This document shows positions 8,936 to 18,119 of a DNA stretch of 64,000 bases, in pieces. The notes below the pieces were generated by a model. The model was not told the DNA's origin, searched no databases, and saw nothing but the letters and a program-made list of their open reading frames with translations. This DNA comes from Crocinitomicaceae bacterium (GTDB taxonomy: Bacteria > Bacteroidota > Bacteroidia > Flavobacteriales_D > Crocinitomicaceae). The stretch spans positions 1-64,000 of the forward strand of contig JAQVCM010000011.1 of assembly GCA_028689775.1 (NCBI GenBank). The letters run 5' to 3'. The translations under genes and the position numbers were made by a program. Each line of letters opens with the position of its first letter. The first letter of the stretch is position 1.

Positions 8936-9700
8936 TTATTTGTTTTCAGTGATTATGCGAATGAATTCGGAAGTTAAATTAGGTGCTTGCATTTGATTTC
9001 GGAAATCTTCCATTGTTCCTTCAAAAACCATTTTTCCTTTGTGGATAATCGCTAAATCATCGCAAAGTAAATCTACTTCACTCATGATATGACTAGAGAA
9101 AATGACTGTTTTCCCTTGATTTTTACAATCTAAAATCAATTTAATGATGTTTTCAGCAGTAATCACATCCAAGCCACTTGTTGGTTCGTCAAAAATGATG
9201 ATTTCTGGATCGTGAATCATGGTTCTACAAATGGAAACTTTTTGTTTCATTCCTGTACTTAACTTGGCAATTCGCTTGTTTGCAAAATCGTTCATGTCCA
9301 ATAAATCGTACAAGTACTTTTTACGTTTTTCAAAATCATCTTTCTTAACTCCATACAAATCAGCAAAATACTTGATGACTTCGTTTGGTGTTAAACGCGC
9401 ATACAAACCGGTTGAACCTGTTAAAAATCCAATCTTGGCTCTCGCTTCCTTCGGGTTTTTAATGGCGTCTACTCCGCCAATCATAATCGAACCGCTGGTT
9501 GGTTGGAAAAGCGTTGAAAGCATCCGCATGGTTGTTGTTTTCCCAGCACCATTTGGACCTAATAAAGAAAATATTCTTCCTGGCTGACACGTAAAACTGA
9601 TGGAATCTACCGCTATGGCAACCTTCTCAGTCGTCGCAAATTCTTTTTGTTGCTTTTTAGACAACTCAAATTCTTTGCGTAAATTTTTAACTTCAATCAT
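8936..9700 (-). CDS. ABC transporter ATP-binding protein (NatA-like)
   Basis: 254-residue ABC ATPase. Walker A GPNGAGKTT is at 48-56. The signature is LSTGMKQK, an unusual form with TGM in place of SGG that is common in the NatA/CcmA group. Walker B and D-loop are IIIFDEPTSGLDV and the switch histidine is in SSHIMSEVD. It powers the permease encoded immediately downstream; the 2-base gap implies translational coupling. The ATPase comes first in the operon. Confidence 0.93.
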   Translation of the reverse strand: MIEVKNLRKEFELSKKQQKEFATTEKVAIAVDSISFTCQPGRIFSLLGPNGAGKTTTMRMLSTLFQPTSGSIMIGGVDAIKNPKEARAKIGFLTGSTGLYARLTPNEVIKYFADLYGVKKDDFEKRKKYLYDLLDMNDFANKRIAKLSTGMKQKVSICRTMIHDPEIIIFDEPTSGLDVITAENIIKLILDCKNQGKTVIFSSHIMSEVDLLCDDLAIIHKGKMVFEGTMEDFRNQMQAPNLTSEFIRIITENK

Positions 9701-9743
9701 ATTTTATTCTCGTTATAAATGCGGAAATAGATTTGTAATAGAT

Positions 9744-10964
9744 TTACATTCCCAAAATAAGTAATTCTATGTTTTTATATTTTAAATCGAATACTTTCCC
9801 CAAAACTTCACTCGTCAAGGTTCCACGATACATGTAAACACCACTTCGAAATCCGTGGTCATTTTTAATGAAATCTTTGCAGCCTCCATGTTCTCCCATT
9901 TCAATGATAATTGGTGAGAAAATATTGGATAAAGCAAACGAAGCCGTTCGCGAAACGCGTGATGCAATGTTTGGAACGCAATAGTGAATTACGTCGTGTT
10001 TTACGAATGTCGGATTGTTGTGATTGGTCACTTGTGAAGTTTCAAAACATCCTCCTTGGTCGATGCTTACATCCACTATCACCGAACCTGCTTTCATCTG
10101 AGAAACCATTTCTTCGGTTACCACGCAAGGAGTTCGTCCCAGTGGTGCACGAAGCGCACCGATGACAACATCAGCTCTTTTGATGGATTTTGCCAAGACT
10201 TTTGGTTGTAAAACCGAGGTGTAAATTCGGGTTCCAATGTTATTTTGCAACCTTCTCAAACGAGAAAGAGAACTGTCAAATACTTTTACTGAAACGCCTA
10301 AACCTAAAGCTGCACGAACCGCAAATTCTCCAACGGTTCCAGCACCGATTACAACCAATTCTGGTGGCTGAATACCTGCTACACCGCCCAACATGATTCC
10401 TTTTCCAGATTGGAAAGATGAAAGTAATTCAGCGGCAATCAAAACAGCGGTTGTTCCTGCAATTTCACCCATCGTGCGAACTACTGGATACACACCTTCT
10501 TCATCTTGAATATAATCCCAAGCGATTGCCGTGATTTTTTTCTGCATCAACTTTTGAAGAATTTCCTTCGGCTGAACAGAAATTTGCAATGCAGAAATTA
10601 AAGTTTGATTTCCAGGCATCCAATCCACTTCTTCTTCGGATGGTGGAGCAACTTTCAGAATTAAATCACATTGAAAAACTTCTTTCCTGTCGTGACAAAT
10701 TTCAGCTCCCGCTTCGCTATATTCTGCATCTGAAAAGTTGGATAATTCACCACTTTTACTTTCGATTTTTACCCGGTGACCATTTGCAACTAAAAGCGAA
10801 ACAGCTTCAGGAACCAATGCCACACGCTTTTCTTGAAAAGAAATTTCTTTTGGAATCCCGATATACAGTTTTCCTTTTTTTCGAGCAATTTCCAACATTT
10901 CCTCTTTGGGAAGTAGGGAACCTTCTTTGAAAAGGCTTTTTAGGATATTAGGATCTGTAACCAT
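9744..10964 (-). CDS. ald: Alanine dehydrogenase
   Basis: 406-residue member of the alanine dehydrogenase/PNT family, interconverting L-alanine and pyruvate with NAD and ammonia. Visible are GIPKEISFQEKRVALVP (substrate lysine and arginine region), the Rossmann motif GAGTVGEFAVRAALGLG, and the NAD-contacting VIVDVSIDQGG segment. An N-terminal extension of about 30 residues precedes the usual start and is typical for Bacteroidota homologues. The C-terminal part (GVYMYRGTLTSEVLGK) differs from classical Ald, so a PNT-alpha-like dehydrogenase with another substrate is possible. Cytosolic and monocistronic, behind a repeat-filled spacer. Confidence 0.85.
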   Translation of the reverse strand: MVTDPNILKSLFKEGSLLPKEEMLEIARKKGKLYIGIPKEISFQEKRVALVPEAVSLLVANGHRVKIESKSGELSNFSDAEYSEAGAEICHDRKEVFQCDLILKVAPPSEEEVDWMPGNQTLISALQISVQPKEILQKLMQKKITAIAWDYIQDEEGVYPVVRTMGEIAGTTAVLIAAELLSSFQSGKGIMLGGVAGIQPPELVVIGAGTVGEFAVRAALGLGVSVKVFDSSLSRLRRLQNNIGTRIYTSVLQPKVLAKSIKRADVVIGALRAPLGRTPCVVTEEMVSQMKAGSVIVDVSIDQGGCFETSQVTNHNNPTFVKHDVIHYCVPNIASRVSRTASFALSNIFSPIIIEMGEHGGCKDFIKNDHGFRSGVYMYRGTLTSEVLGKVFDLKYKNIELLILGM

Positions 10965-11004
10965 TTTTCTGAAAAATTAAAGATAAGCTTTGCGTTCAGC
11001 GTTA

Positions 11005-11012
11005 CGAAGATA
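11005..11012 (-). promoter_or_regulatory. Possible -7 box for ald
   Basis: On the minus strand TATCTTCG matches the TAnnTTcG variant of the Bacteroidota -7 box, about 40 bases before the ald start. No convincing -33 TTG lies at the usual spacing, so this is tentative. Confidence 0.3.
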
Positions 11013-11053
11013 CGAGCATTTTAGCAATTTTGGAATAAAGGAAGGTGTTTTTT

Positions 11054-11366
11054 ATTCAAAGATTCAAGGATTGAATAAATCTGCGATTTATTATTCAAAG
11101 ATTTGAGTATTTAAGAATTAAGAATCAAGAAGGAATTCAAAAATTCAAAGATTGAACAAATCTGTGATTTGTTATTCAAAGATTTGAGTGATCAGGTAAT
11201 CCAAAATCAATGAGATTCAAGAATTCAAAGATTGAACAAATCTGTGATTTGTTATTCAAAGATTTGAGTGATGAAAAAATCCAAAATCAACGAGATTCAA
11301 AAATTCAAAGATTGAACAAATCTGTGATTTGTTATTCAAAGATTCGCGTGATGAAAAAATCCAAAA
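11054..11366. repeat. 80-bp tandem repeat, four units
   Basis: Units begin near 11062, 11143, 11223 and 11303, so the period is 80-81 bp. Each carries a small hairpin, AACAAATC-TGT-GATTTGTT; in the first unit it reads AATAAATC-TGC-GATTTATT, a compensated C-G to T-A change. The array fills most of the 10965-11454 spacer between tsaE and ald. No spacer variability exists, so it is not CRISPR. Confidence 0.8.
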
Positions 11367-11438
11367 TCCTTGAATTTTTTCATCCTTGAATTTTTGAATC
11401 ATTGAATTCTTGAATCTTTGAATCCTTGAATCCTTGAA
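11367..11438. repeat. Octamer array (TCCTTGAA)n, nine units
   Basis: Nine consecutive octamers related to TCCTTGAA end 16 bases from the tsaE stop codon. The complementary octamer TTCAAGGA makes up a 25-unit array at 28347-28546. Confidence 0.75.
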
Positions 11439-11454
11439 TCCCGTATGGTATCTC

Positions 11455-11874
11455 TTAATGTTCGTCCCACGTGATTACCCGATCCAAACTGTCGTTTAAT
11501 CTGATTTTGATCCAAACGGTATCTTCAGGCAATAAATGGGAAATGTGCGTTGGCCATTCGATAAAACAAACGTGATCCGCATAAATCATTTCTTCTATTC
11601 CAATGTCGTATGCTTCTTCTTCGGAGTTTAAGCGGTACAAATCGAAGTGGAAAATCTTACCATACATTGGGCTGTCGTATTCATTTACGAGCGAATAGGT
11701 AGGCGAACCGTGTACTTCTTCCACGCCCATCGCTTTTAAAATCATTTGAACAAAAGTTGTTTTTCCAGCACCCATCGCACCATCAAAAGCGATGATTTTT
11801 CGATCTCCTAAACTTTCTAAAAGTGCGACTGCAACTGCTCTTAAGTCATCTACAGATTCAACTATGAATTCCAT
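11455..11874 (-). CDS. tsaE: tRNA t6A biosynthesis ATPase TsaE
   Basis: 139-residue TsaE/YjeE P-loop protein, the ATPase that works with TsaB, TsaC and TsaD to install threonylcarbamoyl on A37 of ANN-decoding tRNAs. Walker A GAMGAGKTT is at 32-40. HGSPTYSLVNEY is the conserved SPT(F/Y) segment, HFDLYRL follows, and FIEWP is Walker B-like. Length is typical. It lies 29 bases downstream of porX on the same strand, so it is probably the second gene of a porX-tsaE operon. tsaB is at 31 kb. Confidence 0.95.
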   Translation of the reverse strand: MEFIVESVDDLRAVAVALLESLGDRKIIAFDGAMGAGKTTFVQMILKAMGVEEVHGSPTYSLVNEYDSPMYGKIFHFDLYRLNSEEEAYDIGIEEMIYADHVCFIEWPTHISHLLPEDTVWIKIRLNDSLDRVITWDEH

Positions 11875-11903
11875 TCTATTTTTATTTTGACTCTATTTTA
11901 AAT

Positions 11904-13448
11904 CTATTTCGACTTCAAAATTACAAAAGGAATGCATAATTCTTCCAAAGAAATTCCGCCATGTTGGAAGGTATCTCCATAATATTTTACGAAATGGTTG
12001 TAATTATTTGGATATACGAAGTAATCATTTTCTTTGGTAAAAACATACTCGTCTGAAATTGAACCTTTTGGTAAAAATGCTTCTTCTGGCTTTTTAACTG
12101 TGAAAACTTCTTTTTCTTTATACGTTAAATTTCTTCCTACTTTGTATCTCAAGTTGGTATTCGTGTTTCTTTCGCCCACGATTTTCACTGGATTGGTCAC
12201 TTTAACCGTGCCGTGATCGGTTGTAATCACCACTTGGTTTCCGCTGTCGGCAATTTTCTTGAAGATTTCTTGCAACGGTCCGTGTTCAAACCAAGAAACG
12301 GTAATCGAACGATACGCCGCCTCATCATCAACCAACTCCCGAATCATTTCCATTTCGGTTCTCGCGTGGGAAAGCATGTCAACAAAATTGTAAACAATCA
12401 CATTCAAATCGTTGTCGTTCAAATTACTGAAATTGTCTAATAATTTTTTTCCAGATTCGTTATTCGTAATCTTATTGTACGAAAATTTACCTTTTTTACC
12501 CAAGCGATTTAGATTCGATTCCAAGAACTCTTTTTCGTGCATGTTCTTTCCTCCTTCATCTTCTTCCGTTACCCATAATTTCGGATATTTCTTTTGAATT
12601 TCAGAAGGCATCAACCCAGCAAATAAAGCATTTCGAGCATAATGTGTTGCCGTTGGAAGAATACTTAAAATCATTTCTTCACTTTCAACGGTAAAATATT
12701 TGGCCATGATTGGTTTCAAAACCATCCATTGATCGTAACGCAAATTATCAATCACGACCATCGTCACTTTTCCTTTGTTCATCAAAGGAGCCACTTTATC
12801 GCGAATGACGGTGTGAATCATTTGGGGAGCATCCTCGTCGCCGTTTATCCAATCCAAATAGTTCCGTTCGATGTACTTACCAAATAAATTATTGGCTTCT
12901 TTTTTCTGAGCAGATAATATTTCAGACATTCCTTGGTCTTCGATTTTATCCAATTCCAATTCCCAGTATATAAGCTTTTTATACAATTCCATCCATTCGT
13001 CAATATCCAGTCGACCGTTTAGCGCATTTCCTAATTGTCTAAATTCTTGCTGATAATTTGAATTTGTTTTCTGAGAAATTAATTTTCCGTGTTCCAAATT
13101 CTTTTTCAAGCAAAGTAAGATCTGATTTGGATTCACAGGTTTGATCAAATAATCAGCAATTTTTCCACCGATCGCTTCTTCCATGATCGATTCTTCCTCA
13201 CTTTTGGTAATCATCACCACTGGAACTTGTGGTTTCTCTTCTTTGATACGCGTCAATGCTTCCAAACCAGAAATACCGGGCATATTTTCATCCAAAAAGA
13301 TGATGTCGAAATGTGAATCTCGACTCTTTTCAACTGCTTCCGCACCATTATTTACGGTAGTAACCTGATATCCCTTTGATTCTAAGAAGAGAATATGTGG
13401 TTGTAAAATGTCGATTTCATCGTCTGCCCAAAGTATTTTAGCTTGCAT
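11904..13448 (-). CDS. porX: PorX: response regulator with PglZ domain
   Basis: 514 residues: an N-terminal receiver domain (1-120) followed by a PglZ/alkaline-phosphatase-like domain (about 170-510). The receiver has acidic residues D9-D10, phosphoacceptor D53 in FLDENMPG, K82 in MITKSEEES and a LIKP segment. The PglZ part shows MVVIDNLRYDQW and ITTDHGTVKV, metal-site motifs of the alkaline-phosphatase superfamily. In Porphyromonas PorX controls T9SS genes with the kinase PorY and the sigma factor SigP; the full two-domain layout here supports orthology. No kinase gene is adjacent, as usual for PorX/PorY. It is divergent from the HD gene by 49 bases. Confidence 0.93.
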   Translation of the reverse strand: MQAKILWADDEIDILQPHILFLESKGYQVTTVNNGAEAVEKSRDSHFDIIFLDENMPGISGLEALTRIKEEKPQVPVVMITKSEEESIMEEAIGGKIADYLIKPVNPNQILLCLKKNLEHGKLISQKTNSNYQQEFRQLGNALNGRLDIDEWMELYKKLIYWELELDKIEDQGMSEILSAQKKEANNLFGKYIERNYLDWINGDEDAPQMIHTVIRDKVAPLMNKGKVTMVVIDNLRYDQWMVLKPIMAKYFTVESEEMILSILPTATHYARNALFAGLMPSEIQKKYPKLWVTEEDEGGKNMHEKEFLESNLNRLGKKGKFSYNKITNNESGKKLLDNFSNLNDNDLNVIVYNFVDMLSHARTEMEMIRELVDDEAAYRSITVSWFEHGPLQEIFKKIADSGNQVVITTDHGTVKVTNPVKIVGERNTNTNLRYKVGRNLTYKEKEVFTVKKPEEAFLPKGSISDEYVFTKENDYFVYPNNYNHFVKYYGDTFQHGGISLEELCIPFVILKSK

Positions 13449-13497
13449 TGGCTGTATTTTATTAAATTTGATTATTATTATCCTTAAAGATATTCAT

Positions 13498-14739
13498 TTG
13501 CGACCAATTCTCATTCAAAACAACAAGAAGAAAATTTTTAACGACCCAGTGTATGGCTTTATTGCCGTACCGGATGAGTTTATTTTTGATTTGATCGAAC
13601 ATCCGTTTTTCCAGCGCTTAAGACGCATCTCTCAACTGGGTTTATCTCAACTGGTTTATCCCGGCGCTTTGCATACTCGTTTTCACCATGTATTGGGTGC
13701 AATGCACTTGATGTCGCTTGCTATCACGGTGATTCGAAGAAAAGGACACGAAATTACCATTGAGGAAGAACGTGCTGTTTTGGCTGCAATTTTATTGCAT
13801 GATATTGGTCACGGACCGTTTAGTCACGCCTTGGAATATGACATCGTAAACCAGGTTAGTCACGAACAAATCTCGAGTTTCTTCATGGAACGATTGAGTA
13901 AGGAATTTGACGGGAAATTAGATTTAACCTTAGAAATTTTTCAAAATAAATACACCAAAAAACCATTTCTTTATCAATTGGTTTCTAGTCAAATAGACAT
14001 TGACAGAATGGATTATTTGAATCGAGATAGCTTCTATACTGGTGTTACCGAAGGACAAATTGGTTCGGATCGAATCATTGAAATGTTAAATGTTCACAAC
14101 GGTCAATTGGTGATCGAAGAAAAGGCGATTTATTCGGTTGAAAAATTCTTAGTTGCCCGTCGATTCATGTATTGGCAAGTGTATTTGCATAAAACGGTTG
14201 TTTCTGCGGAATACATGTTGATTCACATTTTGAGAAGAGCGAAAATACTCTTTCAACAAGGTGAAAAATTATTTGCCAGTCCAGCTTTAGATTATTTCTT
14301 GACCAATAACATCACCACCGAAGATTTTAGAAATAATCCAATCAACTTAGAAACCTTTGCGGAATTGGATGATGCTGATATTTTTGGAGCGATCAAAGTT
14401 TGGCAGAAAAGTTCAGATAAAGTACTTTCTACCTTGGCAAAACGTTTGGTTAATCGTAAATTATTCAAAATCGAAATTTCTAAAGATCCTTTTGATGAAA
14501 GCAGAATCATTGCCGAAAAAGAGCGCGTGAAAGCAAATTTAGACTTGACAGATGAAGAAGCTGATTTCTTTGTTTATTCTGATATCTTGGTCAACAATGC
14601 ATACAATCAAAAAGAGCAGAATATCAATTTATTGATGAAAAATGGCGAAGTGATTGACGCTTCTTTGGCTTCTGACAATTTGAACATTTCTACCTTGGCG
14701 AATCCAGTGACGAAGTATTTTTTGTGTTATCCGAAGTAA
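13498..14739 (+). CDS. HD-domain phosphohydrolase (YdhJ/SAMHD1-like)
   Basis: 413-residue HD superfamily protein, a group that includes dNTP triphosphohydrolases. Metal ligands are visible in RFHHVLGAMHLM and LLHDIGHGPFSHALE, and SSQIDIDRMDYLNRDS supplies the later Asp. No ATG lies just before the conserved KIFNDPVYGFI segment. I chose the TTG at 13498 because it gives the short N-terminus usual for homologues; another TTG lies at 13468, and an ATG at 13408 would overlap porX. Substrate is unknown. The divergent start codons of this gene and porX are only 49 bases apart, so they share a regulatory region. Confidence 0.87.
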   Translation: MRPILIQNNKKKIFNDPVYGFIAVPDEFIFDLIEHPFFQRLRRISQLGLSQLVYPGALHTRFHHVLGAMHLMSLAITVIRRKGHEITIEEERAVLAAILLHDIGHGPFSHALEYDIVNQVSHEQISSFFMERLSKEFDGKLDLTLEIFQNKYTKKPFLYQLVSSQIDIDRMDYLNRDSFYTGVTEGQIGSDRIIEMLNVHNGQLVIEEKAIYSVEKFLVARRFMYWQVYLHKTVVSAEYMLIHILRRAKILFQQGEKLFASPALDYFLTNNITTEDFRNNPINLETFAELDDADIFGAIKVWQKSSDKVLSTLAKRLVNRKLFKIEISKDPFDESRIIAEKERVKANLDLTDEEADFFVYSDILVNNAYNQKEQNINLLMKNGEVIDASLASDNLNISTLANPVTKYFLCYPK

Positions 14740-14900
14740 GGGTTGGTTGGAGGGCGTCTTAGTTTTTTAACCACAGTGGGCACTGAGAAGACGCAGAGGA
14801 AGCGGAGCTTTTAGCGGAGATTTCTAATTTCGCTTTGATAGCGAGTGCTTTGGGATTAACCATTGAATTAAAAACAGAATAAATAGATTTAAAATCTTAC

Positions 14901-15098
14901 CTATTCCTCAACAACCTCCTTCACTCGCCCAACTTCTCCGGTTTCCAACCTAACTTTTATTCCGTGGGGATGATTTGGGGATTTTGTTAGGATCGTGGCT
15001 ACGGTTCCTTCCGTGAGATAACCGGTTCGTTGGTCTTCTTTGAGTACGATTTTTACATCTGATCCTATTTGAATGTTTTTGCGATTGGTTCCGTCCAT
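14901..15098 (-). CDS. YwbE family protein
   Basis: 65-residue protein matching the YwbE/DUF2196 family: NIQIGSDVKIVLKEDQRTG, LTEGTVATILTKSPNHPHGIKV and GEVGRVKEV are its hallmarks. The fold is probably a small beta barrel; function is unknown. It is a single gene. The spacer to its left (14740-14900) contains a fragment beginning ACCACAGTGGGCACTGAG, reminiscent of intergenic repeats common in this phylum. Confidence 0.85.
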   Translation of the reverse strand: MDGTNRKNIQIGSDVKIVLKEDQRTGYLTEGTVATILTKSPNHPHGIKVRLETGEVGRVKEVVEE

Positions 15099-15189
15099 GA
15101 TATTTATTTGAAAGACAAACTTAATTAAATCAAGGGTTTTTTCAGTATATTTTCTAATTTTAGTGTTTAAATCTTAAACTCTATTACCA

Positions 15190-16560
15190 ATGAAATACTT
15201 TTTTCTCCTTTTGACTGGACTTCTTTTATGGAGTAATTCTTCGGTATTCGCTCAAAAACACGAAGGTCATTGGCTTGGGCAATTGAACGTTTCGGGCGCT
15301 TTATTGCCAATCGTTTTTCACATTGTGAAAGAAAACGGAAGCTATTCGGGAACCATGGATAGTCCGCAACAAAATGCATTTGGTTTTCCCTTTAAAGAGG
15401 TAAAAGTCACTGCCGACGAAATCTCTCTAGACTTACCTGGACTTGGTATAAACTACACTGGAAAATGGGTCAATGATTCCTTAAAAGGGAAATTTAATCA
15501 AGGAGGAAAATCGTATGATTTGAACTTGGCGAGAATGAAAACCGACACGTACGAAAAGCCAAAACGTCCACAAGAAGAGCTGGGAAAGATAAAATACATA
15601 CAAGAAGAAGTAACATTTTTCAATGCGGAAGCAAAAATCAAATTGGCTGGAACATGGACTAAACCAAAAGGCAAAGGTCCATTTCCTGCGGTGATTTTAG
15701 TGAGTGGTTCTGGTCCACAAGACCGAAACGAAGAGATTATGGGTCACAAACCATTTTTAGTTATTGCAGATTATTTGACCAACAATGGCATCGCTGTTTT
15801 GCGATACGATGATCGCGGTGTTGGAAAATCAACGGGAGAATTTGTAAATGCAACCACTGCCGATTTTGCGACGGATGTTGCAGCTGGAATTGCATTTTTA
15901 AAACAACAAAAAGGAATTGACAAAAATAAAATTGGAATCATCGGACACAGCGAAGGTGGAATGATTGCTCCGATGGTTGCAGCGAAAGATTCAACGATAG
16001 ATTTCATTGTTTTACTTGCAGGACCAGGAATTTTTATCCGAGACTTGATGCTACAACAACAAGAAGATATTTTGATATCAGAGAATACAGAACCAGCTGA
16101 AATTCAAAGTCAAATAGAACTCAATCGAAAAGCATTTGAAATTATTTTAAATAATCCTGACAATTTCGATGCGAAAAACAAATTATTCAAAATGTATCAA
16201 GCGATTGATAGCTCGCAAACTGAAAGTGAAATTCGCTCAACGACCAACGAATTGGTTTCACCTTGGTTTCGTTATTTCATCACGTACAATCCACAAATCG
16301 CATTGGAACAAACTACGTGTTCCGTATTGGCTATCAATGGAGATAAAGATTTGCAAGTTGCTTCCAAACCCAATTTAAAAGGCATTGAAACTGCCTTGAA
16401 AGCTGGTGGAAATAAAGATTTTAAAATCGTTGAAATGCCAAATATGAATCACCTTTTCCAAACCTCATCTACTGGAAACATTGCTGAATATGGTCAGTTA
16501 GAAGAAACGTTCTCACCAAAAGTATTGGAATTGATGAAAAATTGGATTTTGGAAAAATAA
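15190..16560 (+). CDS. Secreted alpha/beta hydrolase
   Basis: 456-residue exported hydrolase with signal peptide ending SVFAQ. Residues 20-130 form a DUF-like beta domain (GHWLGQLNV...GGKSYDLNL), followed by an alpha/beta hydrolase fold with YDDRGVGKSTG, nucleophile motif GHSEGG, and a C-terminal NMNHLFQ supplying the histidine. Family members act as esterases or acyl-peptide-like hydrolases; the substrate is unknown. Periplasmic or surface location is inferred from the signal peptide. Monocistronic. Confidence 0.85.
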   Translation: MKYFFLLLTGLLLWSNSSVFAQKHEGHWLGQLNVSGALLPIVFHIVKENGSYSGTMDSPQQNAFGFPFKEVKVTADEISLDLPGLGINYTGKWVNDSLKGKFNQGGKSYDLNLARMKTDTYEKPKRPQEELGKIKYIQEEVTFFNAEAKIKLAGTWTKPKGKGPFPAVILVSGSGPQDRNEEIMGHKPFLVIADYLTNNGIAVLRYDDRGVGKSTGEFVNATTADFATDVAAGIAFLKQQKGIDKNKIGIIGHSEGGMIAPMVAAKDSTIDFIVLLAGPGIFIRDLMLQQQEDILISENTEPAEIQSQIELNRKAFEIILNNPDNFDAKNKLFKMYQAIDSSQTESEIRSTTNELVSPWFRYFITYNPQIALEQTTCSVLAINGDKDLQVASKPNLKGIETALKAGGNKDFKIVEMPNMNHLFQTSSTGNIAEYGQLEETFSPKVLELMKNWILEK

Positions 16561-16682
16561 AAAATCAATAGCAACACAAGAATTCAAGGTTTTTGCATGC
16601 ATATAAAGTGTTCGGAAAATAGCCGTTTCCTTTGGGTTGGCTTAAATTTGTGGAAAACAAATAAACACTCCAAATTCAAAAA

Positions 16683-18065
16683 ATGATGAAAAAAATCACA
16701 CTTTTATTAACGGCAATGGTGTTTGCTTTTACAAACCTCATGGCACAAACTCCTCCAACAACTTCTTGGAATGATTTCGCTGAAACGCAATGGTACAATA
16801 CAACAGCTGTATCTTTTAACATTACAACTGCTGAAGACTTTGCCGGATTATCTACGTTAGTAGCAGCAGGAAATTCTTTCTCTGGAATAAAAATCAACTT
16901 GCAAGCAAACATCGATTTAGGTGCTCACCTTTGGACTCCAATTGGTATCAATGCAAACAATCCATTTTCGGGAGAATTAGATGGAAACAACTACATCATC
17001 AGCAACCTGTTCGTTAATTTACCTTCCAATAACTGGGTAGGTTTATTTGGTCGTTCGATCAGTGCAACCCTTAAAAACATTCGTTTAGAAAACCCTTATG
17101 TTCGCGGAAAAGACAGCGCTGGAGCACTTTCTGGAAACGTTTGAAATAATGCAAACATTAGCAATTGTCACGCAACGGGAATTGATCTAATTTCTACTGG
17201 CGACAACGTTGGTGGATTGGTTGGAGATTTGGTTGGAGGTTGCAACATGCGTCAATGTTCTGCTGAAGGTAACGTCACCGGTAGCTTACAAGTTGGCGGT
17301 TTGATTGGCTCTCCTTATGATGGTAACATCATCTCAGAATACTTTTCAGCAGGAAATGTGACAGCAAATTACATCGCTGGAGGTTTTACAGGTGCATCTG
17401 TAGTTGGTTTTCCAGGAACAACAAACAGCATCATTGAAAACTGCTATTCAAGATCAAATGTGATTGCAACGGATGGTGTTGCAGGTGGATTTATTGGAAG
17501 TTTTACTTCGCTTTTAGTGATCAAAAACGCATATTCTACTGGAACAGTTAGTTCTCCAGAAAAGTTTGGTGGATTTATTGGCACTGCAGGAAACGTAGTT
17601 ACTGAAAACTGTTATTGGGACACTTTATCATCTCAGCTTTCCAATTTAGTTGGAGAATGGGCAGGAACTCCTGGAAATCCAGAAATTACGGCAAAATCAA
17701 CTGCTGAAATGAAAACGACTGCCATGGTTACTGACTTAAATCTAGGAAGTACCGTTTGGACATTGAATCCTGCTGTAAATGACAGTTACCCAAGTTTTAC
17801 TCCATTTGATTTAGCGGTAAACAATAGCGGAAAAATTGAATCTCAAGTAGTCGTATATCCGAATCTTTTTGATTCTGAAATTCTAATTGACTCTGAACAA
17901 TCTTTGAAAGGATTTGCAATTTATAATGTTTCAGGAAAAATGATTCAAACTGGTTCATTGGAAGGAAACCATGCAAAACTGAATACGCAAGCTATCAAGT
18001 CGGGCCTGTATGTTTTGATTATTCAAACAGAGACTGGAACGATTTCTAAGAAGATCATTAAATAA
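16683..18065 (+). pseudogene. GLUG-repeat T9SS surface protein interrupted by TGA
   Basis: One reading frame of about 460 codons is split by an in-frame TGA at 17142-17144. Before it lie a signal peptide (ending LMAQ) and an ENFAG-like beta domain; after it the same frame continues in register with GLUG repeats such as NVGGLVGDLVGG and VGGLIGSP. The C-terminus is a T9SS type A sorting domain (VVYPNLFDSEILI...GLYVLIIQT...KKIIK). A single base change (for example CGA or GGA to TGA) would restore the whole protein. As read, the product is a 153-residue secreted fragment without a sorting signal. A sequencing error or readthrough are alternatives. Confidence 0.8.
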
Positions 18066-18119
18066 AAAATGGAATTATAGGAGCAAAAGATTTTTCGCTC
18101 CTATAATTCCATTTTTTTT
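18064..18119. terminator. Strong bidirectional intrinsic terminator
   Basis: A ~20-bp perfect stem (arms ending TATAGGAGC and starting GCTCCTATA) has A6 before and T8 after it. It serves the GLUG gene on plus and the convergent SDR gene on minus; it overlaps the SDR stop codon. Confidence 0.92.

Noticed and set aside
11054-11366. Possible CRISPR array
   Set aside because: Units are 80 bp, almost wholly identical, with no unique spacers, and no cas genes are in the window.
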